Source: DATIHQ01 sp035480535 (GTDB lineage Bacteria; Chlamydiota; Chlamydiia; Chlamydiales; SM23-39). From it: a stretch of 23,261 nt of DNA. This document shows, one piece after another, positions 1 to 7,396 of this stretch (position 1 is its first letter; each line of letters opens with the position of its first letter). Where the stretch lies: the NCBI GenBank assembly GCA_035480535.1, contig DATIHQ010000067.1:1-23261 (forward strand), written 5' to 3'. The notes under the pieces were generated by a model that did no database searches, was not told the origin of the DNA, and saw nothing but the letters and a program-made list of their open reading frames with translations. The translations under genes and the position numbers were made by a program.

Positions 1-442
1 TACCTGATCGTGGTTGGGCGATTTTTTCTTCAATGCCATGAAACTTCTGATGGCAATTATTGCAAAGCACTATCAATTCATTCATATGGGCATGCTCCCG
101 TCCATGGATGTCATAATTCCTATGGTGGGTGGTTAAATAGGCACCACTGTTACAGAGCTGGCATCGATACCCAGCTTTATACCTGGTGTGCGCAGCTATA
201 GTTTTCCAATAGGGCGTTGCTAAAAAATCTTGATAATTCATGCCTTTGATGTGATCCAATACAGCCGTCCAATTCACATCCGCGTATCTTACCAAATCGA
301 TCCTCTGTTTCGCAGAAACTTCTTTATTCCATTTTCGACTTGGTTTAAGGTAGTGTTCAATATAATAAGATGTATTTTCTAGAAATTTAACTTGTCTAGT
401 TTCTCTCTCCTTGCTACTGACCTCACCCCCTAGATTTTGCAT
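1..442 (-). CDS. HNH-type nuclease-like protein, partial (3' end beyond window)
   Basis: An open frame on the minus strand starts at ATG 440-442 and runs off the left edge, giving about 147 codons. The C-terminal half has the look of an HNH/zinc-finger endonuclease: YWKTIAAHTRYKAGYRCQLC, then LTTHHRNYDIHG, then LIVLCNNCHQKFHG. The CxxC pair (CQLC), the HH dipeptide and the second CxxC followed by H (CNNCH) are the expected metal-binding and catalytic positions. The N-terminal half (about 65 residues) is charged and unrecognised. Position beside an att-like repeat and a toxin-antitoxin module suggests an accessory or mobile origin. HNH domains of this kind occur in restriction enzymes, homing endonucleases and many uncharacterised proteins, so the biological role is unknown. 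The missing C-terminus prevents finer classification. Confidence 0.72.
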   Translation of the reverse strand, partial: MQNLGGEVSSKERETRQVKFLENTSYYIEHYLKPSRKWNKEVSAKQRIDLVRYADVNWTAVLDHIKGMNYQDFLATPYWKTIAAHTRYKAGYRCQLCNSGAYLTTHHRNYDIHGREHAHMNELIVLCNNCHQKFHGIEEKIAQPRSG

Positions 443-615
443 AGCCCTCAAATTTATCAAAATTTATAACGATATTTTCTCATTCGCATTAATTTATAGT
501 AAGTCAGAAAAAAACTTTGAATAATGAAGAACGTAAAGGAAATGAAGATTGGACACGCGTGACTCTTGGTTTGAATTGTTCGCCTGTCCAGAGGTATTTA
601 AGAGGAATTTTTAAG

Positions 616-645
616 AATCTCCGGGTGTTTGATTCGAACAAACGA
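616..645. repeat. Direct repeat copy 1 (att-like, copy of tRNA-Asn 3' end)
   Basis: Thirty bases identical to positions 1321-1350, which cover the T-arm, the 3' acceptor strand and three flanking bases of tRNA-Asn. No tRNA body follows this copy, so it is a fragment. Such 3'-end duplications are the classical footprint of tyrosine-recombinase integration into a tRNA gene. Confidence 0.85.
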
Positions 646-646
646 A

Positions 647-676
647 TTGACTTATACGTATCCATTAGGATACAAT
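647..676 (+). promoter_or_regulatory. Candidate promoter of the toxin-antitoxin operon
   Basis: TTGACT (647-652) is separated by 18 bases from TACAAT (671-676), close to sigma-70 consensus. The -35 box begins two bases after the att-like repeat ends, so the module carries its own promoter. The -10 box overlaps the first ATG of the toxin (675). Transcription would therefore begin at about 683, which argues for the second ATG (684) or for another, unseen promoter upstream. Confidence 0.5.
658..673. promoter_or_regulatory. Inverted repeat between -35 and -10: candidate antitoxin operator
   Basis: GTATCC-ATTA-GGATAC: two perfect 6-base arms around a 4-base centre, lying inside the promoter spacer. 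HTH antitoxins of HigA type commonly repress their own operon from such a position. The repeat is seen directly; binding is inferred. Confidence 0.45.
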
Positions 677-1028
677 GGAGGCCATGATCGAGATAGATAT
701 TGAAATCTACGAGACGACTACGGGAAAACGTCCTTTTGAGGAATGGCTTAAGGACTTGCGAGAAGTGCATACCCGGGCGAAGATTTTGACTCGTATCGAT
801 CGTTTGAAGATGGGGAATTTCGGAGATTGCAAAACTTTGCAGGATGGTGTATGTGAACTGAGGATCCACTATGGACCCGGAATCAGAATCTACTATGGCA
901 AAATCGGCACCAAACTCATCCTCCTACTCTGTGGCGGCGACAAAGGCTCGCAAGAGAAGGACATTGCGAAAGCAAAGGAGTATTTCAAAGACTTTCAGGA
1001 AAGAGGCAAAAACCATGGCAAGAAGTAG
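675..1028 (+). CDS. HigB/RelE-superfamily toxin (putative addiction module killer protein)
   Basis: The product is up to 117 residues and matches the small 'putative addiction module killer protein' family (TIGR02683/Gp49-like, RelE fold). Diagnostic segments are FEEWLKDLR near the N-terminus, then ARIDRL-type text (here TRIDRLKMGNFGD), GVCELRIHYGPGIRIYY, and LLLCGGDKGSQEKDIAKAKEY. Proteins of this fold are usually ribosome-dependent mRNA interferases. The toxin gene comes first and overlaps the antitoxin by 14 bases, the order typical of HigBA-type modules. A second ATG at 684 gives a start (MIEIDIEIYE) more typical of the family, and the candidate -10 box overlaps the first ATG, so the true start may be 684. 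Neither start has an ideally spaced Shine-Dalgarno sequence. Confidence 0.85.
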   Translation: MEAMIEIDIEIYETTTGKRPFEEWLKDLREVHTRAKILTRIDRLKMGNFGDCKTLQDGVCELRIHYGPGIRIYYGKIGTKLILLLCGGDKGSQEKDIAKAKEYFKDFQERGKNHGKK

Positions 1029-1317
1029 AAAATATCACGAGTTTTTAATAGAACAACTCAAAGACCACGACGAGGCAGTAGCCTATCTCAATGCCGCTCT
1101 CGAAGAGAGTCTGAAAGGCGATGTCGAATCACAACATCTCTTCATCGCGGCTCTCCGCAATGTTGCTGAGGCTCAGGGCGGCATCGGCAATCTCGCTAAA
1201 AAAACCGGCCTGGGGAGAGAAAGCCTCTACAAAACCCTTTCTGAAACAGGCAACCCTAAATGGCATACTCTCGTTTCTCTGGTGATTGCTTTAGGACTCA
1301 ACTTGCGCCTGGCTTAA
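1015..1317 (+). CDS. HigA-like HTH antitoxin (putative addiction module antidote protein)
   Basis: The product is 100 residues from ATG 1015, within the 3' end of the toxin gene. It matches the antidote family paired with this killer (TIGR02684): an N-terminal EAVAYLNAALEESL segment, RNVAEAQGGIGNLAKKTGL and GRESLYKTLSETGNPKWHTL forming a helix-turn-helix, and a C-terminal LVIALGLNL. The antidote binds the toxin and represses the operon. The open frame extends upstream to 871, but that part only reads the toxin gene in another frame and has unlikely composition (Ser/Lys/Arg-rich), so 1015 is preferred. The stop lies four bases before the right-hand direct repeat, leaving no room for a separate terminator. 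Confidence 0.87.
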   Translation: MARSRKYHEFLIEQLKDHDEAVAYLNAALEESLKGDVESQHLFIAALRNVAEAQGGIGNLAKKTGLGRESLYKTLSETGNPKWHTLVSLVIALGLNLRLA

Positions 1318-1320
1318 AAT

Positions 1321-1350
1321 AATCTCCGGGTGTTTGATTCGAACAAACGA
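1321..1350. repeat. Direct repeat copy 2 (att-like, in 3' end of tRNA-Asn)
   Basis: Identical over 30 bases to 616-645. Twenty-seven of these bases are the 3' end of the intact tRNA-Asn gene on the minus strand; three lie just beyond it. Confidence 0.85.
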
Positions 1351-1395
1351 CCAATGGATTAACAGTCCACTGCTCTACCACTGAGCTAACCCGGA
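1324..1395 (-). tRNA. tRNA-Asn (anticodon GTT)
   Basis: A complete 72-nt cloverleaf can be folded on the minus strand. The acceptor stem is TCCGGGT/ACCCGGA, the D-arm GCTC/GAGC, and the anticodon stem GTGGA/TCCAT with loop CTGTTAA (anticodon GTT). The T-arm is GTTTG/CAAAC with loop TTCGAAT. The discriminator is G and CCA is not encoded. It reads asparagine AAC/AAU codons. Its 3' end is the apparent insertion target for the neighbouring element, and the target was restored, so the gene should still be functional. Confidence 0.96.
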
Positions 1396-1411
1396 ATAGA
1401 AATGAAGAATT

Positions 1412-1441
1412 ATCTTAAGTGGTAAATGGGTTTTTGCGCAA
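1412..1441 (-). promoter_or_regulatory. Candidate promoter of tRNA-Asn
   Basis: On the minus strand TTGCGC (1441-1436) is followed after 18 bases by TAAGAT (1417-1412), placing a start about 10 bases upstream of the tRNA 5' end. The match to consensus is moderate. Confidence 0.35.
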
Positions 1442-1448
1442 GCGAATT

Positions 1449-1469
1449 TCCCCTTGAGGATGAAGGGGA
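1449..1469. other. Small hairpin in the tRNA-Asn/recD2 spacer
   Basis: TCCCCTT and AAGGGGA form a 7-bp stem around a 7-base loop in the 99-base spacer between divergent tRNA-Asn and recD2. There is no T-tract on either side, so it is not a terminator. It could lie in the recD2 leader. Function unknown. Confidence 0.3.
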
Positions 1470-1494
1470 TACCTGATACGATTTCAAAATTCTT

Positions 1495-3675
1495 ATGGAT
1501 GAAATTACGGGTTATGTAGAGGCCATTGTTTATACGACGGAAAACGGTTTTACCGTGGCCCGGATGAAAGAGCCGCATAAAAAAGATTTCACTGTCATTG
1601 TGGGGTCAATGGGTGGGCTGCAGCCCGGCGAAACGGTGAGTTGCAAGGGGGAATGGAAAAATCATCCGTCGCATGGACGGCAGTTTGAGGTGGGGGAAGT
1701 GACGGTCGATGCGCCAGCCGATCTGATGGGCATTCAAAAATATCTTGAGTCGGGGCTGGTAAAGGGAATCGGTCCGGTGTATGCGAAGAAGATCGTCGAT
1801 CGCTTTGGCATGGATACGCTGAAGGTGATCGATGAGGCGCCTGAACAGCTGCTGGAGATCGCCGGCCTGGGGGAAAAGAAACTTGAGAAACTCATTGAAT
1901 GCTGGAATGAACAGCGCGCCATCCGCGATGTGATGATTTTTTTAAGGGCGCATGGGGCAAGCCCAGGCTATGCGCAAAGGATTTTTAAGGCGTATGGCGA
2001 TGAGAGCATCGAAAAGGTCAAGGAAAACCCCTACAAGCTGGCCAAAGATGTCTTTGGCATTGGGTTTAAGATCGCCGATTTAATTGCACAGAAGCTGGGA
2101 TTTGCCCTCCATTCGCCAGAGCGCATCGCCGCGGGGATTGAATTTGTTTTATGGGAGTTGGCTGGAGAGGGACATACTTGTTTCCCGATTGTCGATTTCT
2201 TGCCGATCGCTCAAAAGGCGCTGGAGGTAGAGAGTTCGTTGATTGAGGCGGAGATCGGCGCTATGGTGGGAAGAAAGGCGCTGGTGCAGCAAGAGACGAT
2301 GATCTGGCTCAATCCCTTCTTTGGCTATGAGCAGAGCATTGCCAGGGATCTTTTGCGGCTGGCGCAAAGCCTGCAGGCGATCCGGCCGATCGATGCAGAA
2401 AAGGCAGCCGATTGGGTGCAGGGACAGCTCGCCATCCGCTTCGCCGAGCAGCAGCGGGAAGCTGTGATCAAGGCTTTGAGCGATAAGGTGCACATCATCA
2501 CGGGCGGCCCCGGCACGGGAAAAAGCACGATCACCAATGCGATCCTTGAAATCTCCGGAAAGCTGACGAAAGACATTTGCCTGGCCGCGCCGACGGGGCG
2601 CGCTGCAAAGCGGCTGACGCAGATCACTCGCAAAAAGGCGCTGACGATCCACGCGATGCTGGAGATGGATTTCAAGAGCGGCGGTTTTAAGAAGAATCGG
2701 GAAAATCCCCTGAATTGCGATTTGTTGATCGTCGATGAGGCGAGCATGATCGATACGCCGCTGCTATTCCATTTACTTCGAGCCATTCCGAGCCGCGCCC
2801 GCGTTTTGTTTGTGGGCGATATCGATCAGCTCCCCAGCGTCGGCGCGGGAACCGTGCTTCGCGATATCATCAACTCGGGGCTCATCGGCGTCACTCGTCT
2901 GACAGAGATTTTCCGCCAAGCAAAAGGCTCTAAAATCATCACCAATGCCCACTTGATTAACCGTGGGGAGTTCCCTGAAATCAATACGCCGGAGCGGAGC
3001 GATTTTCACTACATCGAAGCAGAGACGCCCGAGGCGATCCGCGAAGTGATCCTGCAGCTCGTCGCCAAAGAACTCCCCTACCTGTGGCATTTTCATCCAG
3101 TCGACGATATCCAGGTTCTTTCGCCGATGAAAAAAGGGGTGATTGGATCGGAGATGCTCAACGATTCGCTGCAGGCGCTCCTAAATCCAAGCGAAAAACC
3201 GCTTTTCAAAGGGGGACATCGCTTCCATGCGTCGGATAAAGTGATGCAGATCAAAAATAATTACGATAAAGAGGTCTATAACGGCGATATTGGGCGGATT
3301 GTCGAGATCAATGGCTCTGATCAATCGCTGCTCATCGCCTTTGACGGCAAAGAGGTGGAGTACAGCTTTGCCGACCTCGATGAAGTGGTCTTGGCCTATG
3401 CCACTTCGATTCATAAATATCAGGGAAGCGAGTGTCCTTGTGTCGTGATCCCCATCCATACGTCCCATTTCAAGCTTCTTCACCGCAATCTTCTCTATAC
3501 AGCGGTGACGCGGGGGAAAAAGCAGGTCTACCTCGTAGGAACCAAAAAGGCCATTGCGATCGCCATTCACAACGATCAAGTCCAAAAGCGCTACACCGGC
3601 CTAGAAAAAACCTTGAAAGATACGGCGCTGACCTATCATCCGAGTCAGTCGCATCATCAATTGCGATTTGTCTAA
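1495..3675 (+). CDS. recD2: RecD2-type helicase (exodeoxyribonuclease V alpha-like)
   Basis: A 726-residue superfamily 1B DNA helicase of the RecD2 subfamily. The N-terminal ~75 residues look like the OB-type domain (ITGYVEAIVYTTENGFTVAR). Tandem helix-hairpin-helix elements follow (GIGPVYAKKIVDRFG, IAGLGEKKLEKL). The motor has Walker A GGPGTGKST with K343, Walker B LLIVDEASMID (D414, E415), VGDIDQLPSVG, and C-terminal motifs AYATSIHKYQGSE and LLYTAVTRGKKQV. It unwinds DNA 5' to 3' in repair. Chlamydiae carry this gene as recD beside metG, as here. The start at 1495 lacks a clear Shine-Dalgarno, but the N-terminus fits the family. Its stop overlaps the metG stop by four bases, tail to tail, with no terminator between. 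Confidence 0.95.
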   Translation: MDEITGYVEAIVYTTENGFTVARMKEPHKKDFTVIVGSMGGLQPGETVSCKGEWKNHPSHGRQFEVGEVTVDAPADLMGIQKYLESGLVKGIGPVYAKKIVDRFGMDTLKVIDEAPEQLLEIAGLGEKKLEKLIECWNEQRAIRDVMIFLRAHGASPGYAQRIFKAYGDESIEKVKENPYKLAKDVFGIGFKIADLIAQKLGFALHSPERIAAGIEFVLWELAGEGHTCFPIVDFLPIAQKALEVESSLIEAEIGAMVGRKALVQQETMIWLNPFFGYEQSIARDLLRLAQSLQAIRPIDAEKAADWVQGQLAIRFAEQQREAVIKALSDKVHIITGGPGTGKSTITNAILEISGKLTKDICLAAPTGRAAKRLTQITRKKALTIHAMLEMDFKSGGFKKNRENPLNCDLLIVDEASMIDTPLLFHLLRAIPSRARVLFVGDIDQLPSVGAGTVLRDIINSGLIGVTRLTEIFRQAKGSKIITNAHLINRGEFPEINTPERSDFHYIEAETPEAIREVILQLVAKELPYLWHFHPVDDIQVLSPMKKGVIGSEMLNDSLQALLNPSEKPLFKGGHRFHASDKVMQIKNNYDKEVYNGDIGRIVEINGSDQSLLIAFDGKEVEYSFADLDEVVLAYATSIHKYQGSECPCVVIPIHTSHFKLLHRNLLYTAVTRGKKQVYLVGTKKAIAIAIHNDQVQKRYTGLEKTLKDTALTYHPSQSHHQLRFV

Positions 3676-5702
3676 CTGACAATGGTGCCTGGAGGGAGCC
3701 GTTGGATCTCTGGGAGTTCGAGTTGCGCTTCGAAGTGGGCGGCGAGGATCATCCCTTGGCTTTCAATGCCCATGAGGGTGGCGGGGGCGAGATTGGCGAC
3801 GACGATGAGCTTCTTGCCGAGAACTTGCTCCGGCTCGTAGATATGCCCGATTCCTGAGACAATGGTCCGTTTTTCTGTCCCGAGATCGACGAGGAGCTTG
3901 AGGAGCTTTTTCGATTTTGGGACTCTGATCGCTTCGATGACTTGACCGATGCGCAGGTCAAGTTTCTCAAATTGATCGTAAGTGAGAGTCGATTTGGAGG
4001 TTTGGGTAGACATGGGAACCTCTTTTTTTACGGCTTTGCCTAGTTTTGCGATTTGTTCTTCAATCTCTGTATCTTCTACTCTGCGGAAAAGAATGGTTGG
4101 CTCAGGGAGCTGTTTGCCTGCGGGAACTGCTTCGAGGCGAACCTTGTCCCAATTTTGCTTGGCTAGCTCTGAGGTGTTGCCGAGCATTTGCCAAATCAGC
4201 TGCGCGGTATGAGGGATGAGAGGCGATGCGACGAGAGCGAGATTTTTGATGCACTCAATGCAGCAGTGGAGCGTTGTTTCAAGGGCAGATCGGTGCTGGG
4301 GATCTTTTGCTAAGATCCAAGGCTTCTTTGAATCGAAATAGCCATTCCCCAATTGGGCCAGTTCCATGAGAAACTGGCATGCTTTGCGCAAGTGAAATGA
4401 GGAGTAGGCAACTTCTGCTTCTTGAACCAAAAATCCCATTTTTTGGAGAAATTCTTGGTCTACGTGTTGGAGCTCCCCTTTTGGAGGGATTTTTGAATGG
4501 CAATGCTGTTTAGCAAAGACAAGGACGCGGTTGACGAAATTCCCAAACTTGGCCAAAAGCTCCGCATTGCAGCGCATCTGAAAATCTTTCCAGCTAAACT
4601 CTGAATCGGCTGTTTCAGGGGCGTTGGCGGCAATCGCGTAGCGGGCCTGATCAGGAGTGTACTTAGTGAAGAACTCTTTTAGATCGATAGTCCAGCCTTC
4701 GGACTTGGAAAATTGTCTTCCTTCCAAAAGAAAAAACTCATTTGCGGGGATTTCATCGGGAAGTTTATAGGGAAGATCTTGCCCCATTAACATCGCAGGG
4801 AAAAAGACGGCGTGAAAGGGAATGTTGTCTTTCCCAATGAATTGGACGAGCTTCGTTTTTGCATCGAGCCAATAATCTTCCCAACGATGCGGCTTGCCGA
4901 TTTTTTGCGCCCACTCTTTTGTCGCCGAAATGTAGCCAATTGGCGCATCAAACCAGACATAAAAGACCTTGCCAGGCCGTCCAGGCACCGGAATGCCCCA
5001 ATCTGAATCGCGGGTGATGGCGCGCGGCTTTAAATCATTGATGTAATGCATCGCAAAGTTGACGACATTTTCTTTCCAAGGCTTTTCTTTGATCCAGGCA
5101 GCGAGTTTCTCTTTAAAGAGATCAAAGCGCAAATAGAGGTGGGTGCTGGGGCGCAAAACGAGTGGCGCGCCGGTCAATTTGGAACGGGGATTTTTTAGAT
5201 CGGTGGCCTCATACGAGCTGGCGCACTTTTGACATTCATCGCCCCGCGCCTCTTCATAGCCGCACTTGGGACATTTCCCCACCACATAGCGGTCGGCTAA
5301 AAAACGCTTTTCTGGCTCTGAATAGAGATGATTTTCCGTTCTCTCCTCTATGAATCCCTTTTTATCGAGGGCGTAATAAAATTCTTGCGTCGTAGAAACA
5401 TGTCCCGGCCAAGTGGTGCGGCTGTAGTGGTCAAACGAAAAGTCAAGCTGTTTGAATAGAGCTTGATTCATCGCATGGTAAATATCGACATGTTCTTTGG
5501 GTGTGCGGTGCGCCATCTCGGCGCTGAGGGTAATGGCTACGCCATGTTCATCGGAGCCGCAGATGTAGAGAACCTCATTCCCCTTTAGCCTTTCGAAACG
5601 GGCATAGCAATCGCCCGGCAAATAGGCGCCGGCGATGTGGCCAAAATGAAGCGGCCCATTGGCATAGGGAAGGGCTGATGTAATGAGTATTTTCTGAGTC
5701 AC
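3672..5702 (-). CDS. metG: Methionyl-tRNA synthetase with C-terminal tRNA-binding domain
   Basis: The 676-residue enzyme charges tRNA-Met. The class I HIGH motif is HFGH (19-22). The zinc knuckle has C144, C147, C157 and C160, and the KMSKS loop appears as QFSKS (330-334). The catalytic core is followed by the anticodon-binding helices. The last ~100 residues form an EMAP/Trbp111-like OB domain (KLDLRIGQVIEAIRVPKSKK, VSGIGHIYEPEQVLGKK, NLAPATLMGIESQGMILAA), which enhances tRNA binding and dimerisation. As I recall, Chlamydia MetG is shorter and lacks this domain. The start is GTG (5700-5702), overlapping the stop of the upstream small gene as GTGA, so translation is probably coupled. Confidence 0.97.
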   Translation of the reverse strand: MTQKILITSALPYANGPLHFGHIAGAYLPGDCYARFERLKGNEVLYICGSDEHGVAITLSAEMAHRTPKEHVDIYHAMNQALFKQLDFSFDHYSRTTWPGHVSTTQEFYYALDKKGFIEERTENHLYSEPEKRFLADRYVVGKCPKCGYEEARGDECQKCASSYEATDLKNPRSKLTGAPLVLRPSTHLYLRFDLFKEKLAAWIKEKPWKENVVNFAMHYINDLKPRAITRDSDWGIPVPGRPGKVFYVWFDAPIGYISATKEWAQKIGKPHRWEDYWLDAKTKLVQFIGKDNIPFHAVFFPAMLMGQDLPYKLPDEIPANEFFLLEGRQFSKSEGWTIDLKEFFTKYTPDQARYAIAANAPETADSEFSWKDFQMRCNAELLAKFGNFVNRVLVFAKQHCHSKIPPKGELQHVDQEFLQKMGFLVQEAEVAYSSFHLRKACQFLMELAQLGNGYFDSKKPWILAKDPQHRSALETTLHCCIECIKNLALVASPLIPHTAQLIWQMLGNTSELAKQNWDKVRLEAVPAGKQLPEPTILFRRVEDTEIEEQIAKLGKAVKKEVPMSTQTSKSTLTYDQFEKLDLRIGQVIEAIRVPKSKKLLKLLVDLGTEKRTIVSGIGHIYEPEQVLGKKLIVVANLAPATLMGIESQGMILAAHFEAQLELPEIQRLPPGTIVS

Positions 5703-5878
5703 TTATCCTGATTGTATTCGTCTGCGCGCTCTTCGATGATTTCTAGAATCTCACCCAGAGTGGCTTGCGTCCCCCCGAGGATGATGTTGCGGGCGATGTT
5801 GATGGAGAAATTGCATAGATCGAAATTATTCTTGAATTTCTTTCTCAACGTTTCGGTAGTTAAAGAGTCATTGATCAT
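5699..5878 (-). CDS. Small protein, candidate RNA polymerase omega subunit
   Basis: A 59-residue frame from ATG 5876-5878 to TGA 5699-5701, overlapping the metG start by four bases. It fills the slot of the hypothetical CT031 in the conserved chlamydial order. The central text NNFDLCNFSINIARNIILGG, followed by LGEILEIIEERADEY, resembles the omega core: F.L, small residues, A-R pair, then an L..EI.EG helix. A gene immediately downstream of gmk is rpoZ in E. coli and in Bacillus, where yicC/yloC-gmk-rpoZ is also the order. Omega assignment is therefore inferred from synteny plus weak sequence likeness. That the gene is real is well supported by its packing between gmk and metG. Omega would assist assembly of the beta-prime subunit. 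Confidence 0.75.
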   Translation of the reverse strand: MINDSLTTETLRKKFKNNFDLCNFSINIARNIILGGTQATLGEILEIIEERADEYNQDK

Positions 5879-5923
5879 AGGTATCCTTGTCTGCCAATAG
5901 AATGAAGCAAATAAGAGTTTTAC

Positions 5924-6496
5924 TCAACGGTTTTTGTGCTCTTCCGCGATGAGAATAGAGCGTAAAACATCGTAGGCCGTTTTTAAATCGTCGTTGACGA
6001 TGTGATAATTGTATTTTTTCGCCAAGGTCATCTCCTTTTCCGCCCAGGAAAGACGCCTTTCCAATGATTCTTCCGTCTCTGATTTTCTACTTAACAGCCT
6101 GGATCTCAGTTCTTTAAGACTTGGCGGGCTAATGAAAATAAAGATAGCGTCGATTTTCCCCATCAATTGGAGGGCGCCCTGGGTATCGATGACGAGAACC
6201 ACATGCTTCCCTTGTCTTTGCTCCGATTCGACGAATTTACGGGAAGTGCCATAGTGATTCCCAAACACCTGGGCGTGTTCTAGAAACTCCCCCTCGCCAA
6301 TCTTTCTTTCAAATTGGGCCGTGTCGATGAAGTGGTAATCGCGCCCATTCACCTCATTGGGACGAGGTTTTCGGGTCGTGAAAGAGACACTTTCCACGAC
6401 AGAGGGAAACTCCTTGCAAAGCATCCGCACAAGAGTCGTTTTCCCAGTCCCTGCTGGAGCGCTGATGACAAAAAGCAATCCTTTCTTCTCTTTCAT
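5924..6496 (-). CDS. gmk: Guanylate kinase
   Basis: The 190-residue enzyme phosphorylates GMP/dGMP with ATP. The P-loop SAPAGTGKTT (12-21) is at the usual place. The GMP-binding region follows: SFTTRKPRPNEVNGRDYHF, then EFLEHAQVFGNHYGTS, then LVIDTQGALQL. The LID region contains LLSRKSETEESLERRL. The length is slightly under the ~205 usual for the family, but no motif is missing. The start overlaps the yicC stop as ATGA, so the two are probably translated in a coupled fashion, and the omega-like gene follows after 45 bases. Confidence 0.97.
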   Translation of the reverse strand: MKEKKGLLFVISAPAGTGKTTLVRMLCKEFPSVVESVSFTTRKPRPNEVNGRDYHFIDTAQFERKIGEGEFLEHAQVFGNHYGTSRKFVESEQRQGKHVVLVIDTQGALQLMGKIDAIFIFISPPSLKELRSRLLSRKSETEESLERRLSWAEKEMTLAKKYNYHIVNDDLKTAYDVLRSILIAEEHKNR

Positions 6497-7371
6497 TCTA
6501 TATTTTGTATCTGCTCCCTCATTTTTTCTAGTTCGCTCTTCATTTCCACAACCAAGTGGGAAATTTTCGATTCAGCTGATTTTGAGCCAATGGTGTTGAT
6601 CTCGCGCGCCATTTCTTGCACCAAGAAATCCATCTTTCGCCCGATCGCCCCCGCTTTTGGAGATAACAGCTCTTTAAATTGAACGAAATGGGAGCGAAGC
6701 CGCGTGATCTCTTCTGAAATATCGACTCGCTCAGCAAACAGAGCCACTTCGCGGAGCAGCCGCTCTTCCAACTCAGGCCCCCCTTTCAGCACCTCTGCCA
6801 TTTTCTCCAGCAGCTTTTCCCTCATCCGCTTCGTAGCATCAGGTGAAAGCGCTTCAATCTCATCCAAGAGCTTTTTCAACCCCTCCAGCCGCGCCGCCAA
6901 ATCTTTGGCCAGCGCCTTCCCCTCCGTTTTTTTCATTTGGAGAAAGCCCTGCAGCGCCTCATCGATACACCGGTGCAAAACGGGCAAATCCTCATCCCTC
7001 GCCCCTTCCTGCTTCGTCTGCTCGGGCATCCTCTCCATTAAAAACGGCAGATCGATCGACTTCGGATCATAGCCCAACTGTTGCGCAACCTTCTCCCACC
7101 CCCACTTCAGCCCCTTCAACACTTCTACATCGGGCAATAATTCTTTAATCGCATTGGCATTGGGAGTGAAATGAACTTTGACGGAAACTTGGCCGCGAAC
7201 AGCAGCCTCTTGAACCCACTTGCGCACTTCGGGTTCAAAGCGGCTAAATTCCTTGGGCAAGGAGATAAAGATTTCTAGGTATTTGCGATTCACCGATTGG
7301 ATTTCAACGCCCAGGCGGCCAAAAGGAGCATCGAAGGCTGACCGGCCAAACCCGGTCATACTGGTGAGCAT
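6493..7371 (-). CDS. yicC: YicC/YloC-family endoribonuclease
   Basis: 292 residues, the family's normal length. The signature opening is SMTGFGRSAF followed by VEIQSVNRKYLEIFISLPKE. The C-terminal domain (DUF1732) is recognisable as VALFAERVDISEEITRLRSH, then KMDFLVQEMAREINTIGSKS and a terminal helix. E. coli YicC is an RNA-decay endoribonuclease. The yicC-gmk adjacency is found widely across bacteria, including Bacillus. The gene is oriented with gmk and overlaps it by four bases; only 25 bases separate it from rnhB upstream, so rnhB-yicC-gmk-omega-like-metG may be one transcript. Confidence 0.93.
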   Translation of the reverse strand: MLTSMTGFGRSAFDAPFGRLGVEIQSVNRKYLEIFISLPKEFSRFEPEVRKWVQEAAVRGQVSVKVHFTPNANAIKELLPDVEVLKGLKWGWEKVAQQLGYDPKSIDLPFLMERMPEQTKQEGARDEDLPVLHRCIDEALQGFLQMKKTEGKALAKDLAARLEGLKKLLDEIEALSPDATKRMREKLLEKMAEVLKGGPELEERLLREVALFAERVDISEEITRLRSHFVQFKELLSPKAGAIGRKMDFLVQEMAREINTIGSKSAESKISHLVVEMKSELEKMREQIQNIE

Positions 7372-7396
7372 AGGGAATTCACGTTTCTAGTTCATT

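Larger units (their letters stand above)
616..1350. mobile_element. Putative mini-island at tRNA-Asn, bounded by 30-bp direct repeats
   Basis: The segment between the two identical 30-base repeats is about 0.7 kb. It holds only a toxin-antitoxin pair and its promoter. It lies immediately downstream of the 3' end of an intact tRNA-Asn, where integrative elements normally sit. No integrase or transposase is encoded inside, so this is either a remnant left after deletion, an element mobilised in trans, or the right-hand unit of a larger tandem island that continues left past the HNH gene. The repeat is seen directly; its origin by integration is inferred. Confidence 0.55.

Noticed and set aside
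493..686. Plus-strand open stretch (text such as NEDWTRVTLGLNCSPVQRYL) before the toxin
   Set aside because: No start codon with ribosome site, and it runs through the att repeat into the promoter. Could be a gene remnant, but cannot be supported.
504..869. 121-residue minus-strand frame over the toxin gene
   Set aside because: It lies antisense to the well-supported toxin, crosses the att repeat and the promoter, and shows no recognisable motif.
871..1014. N-terminal extension of the antitoxin frame
   Set aside because: It only reads the toxin gene in another frame; the family N-terminus fits ATG 1015.
1449..1469. Hairpin considered as a terminator for the tRNA-Asn/recD2 region
   Set aside because: No T-tract on either strand, and it lies upstream of both genes.
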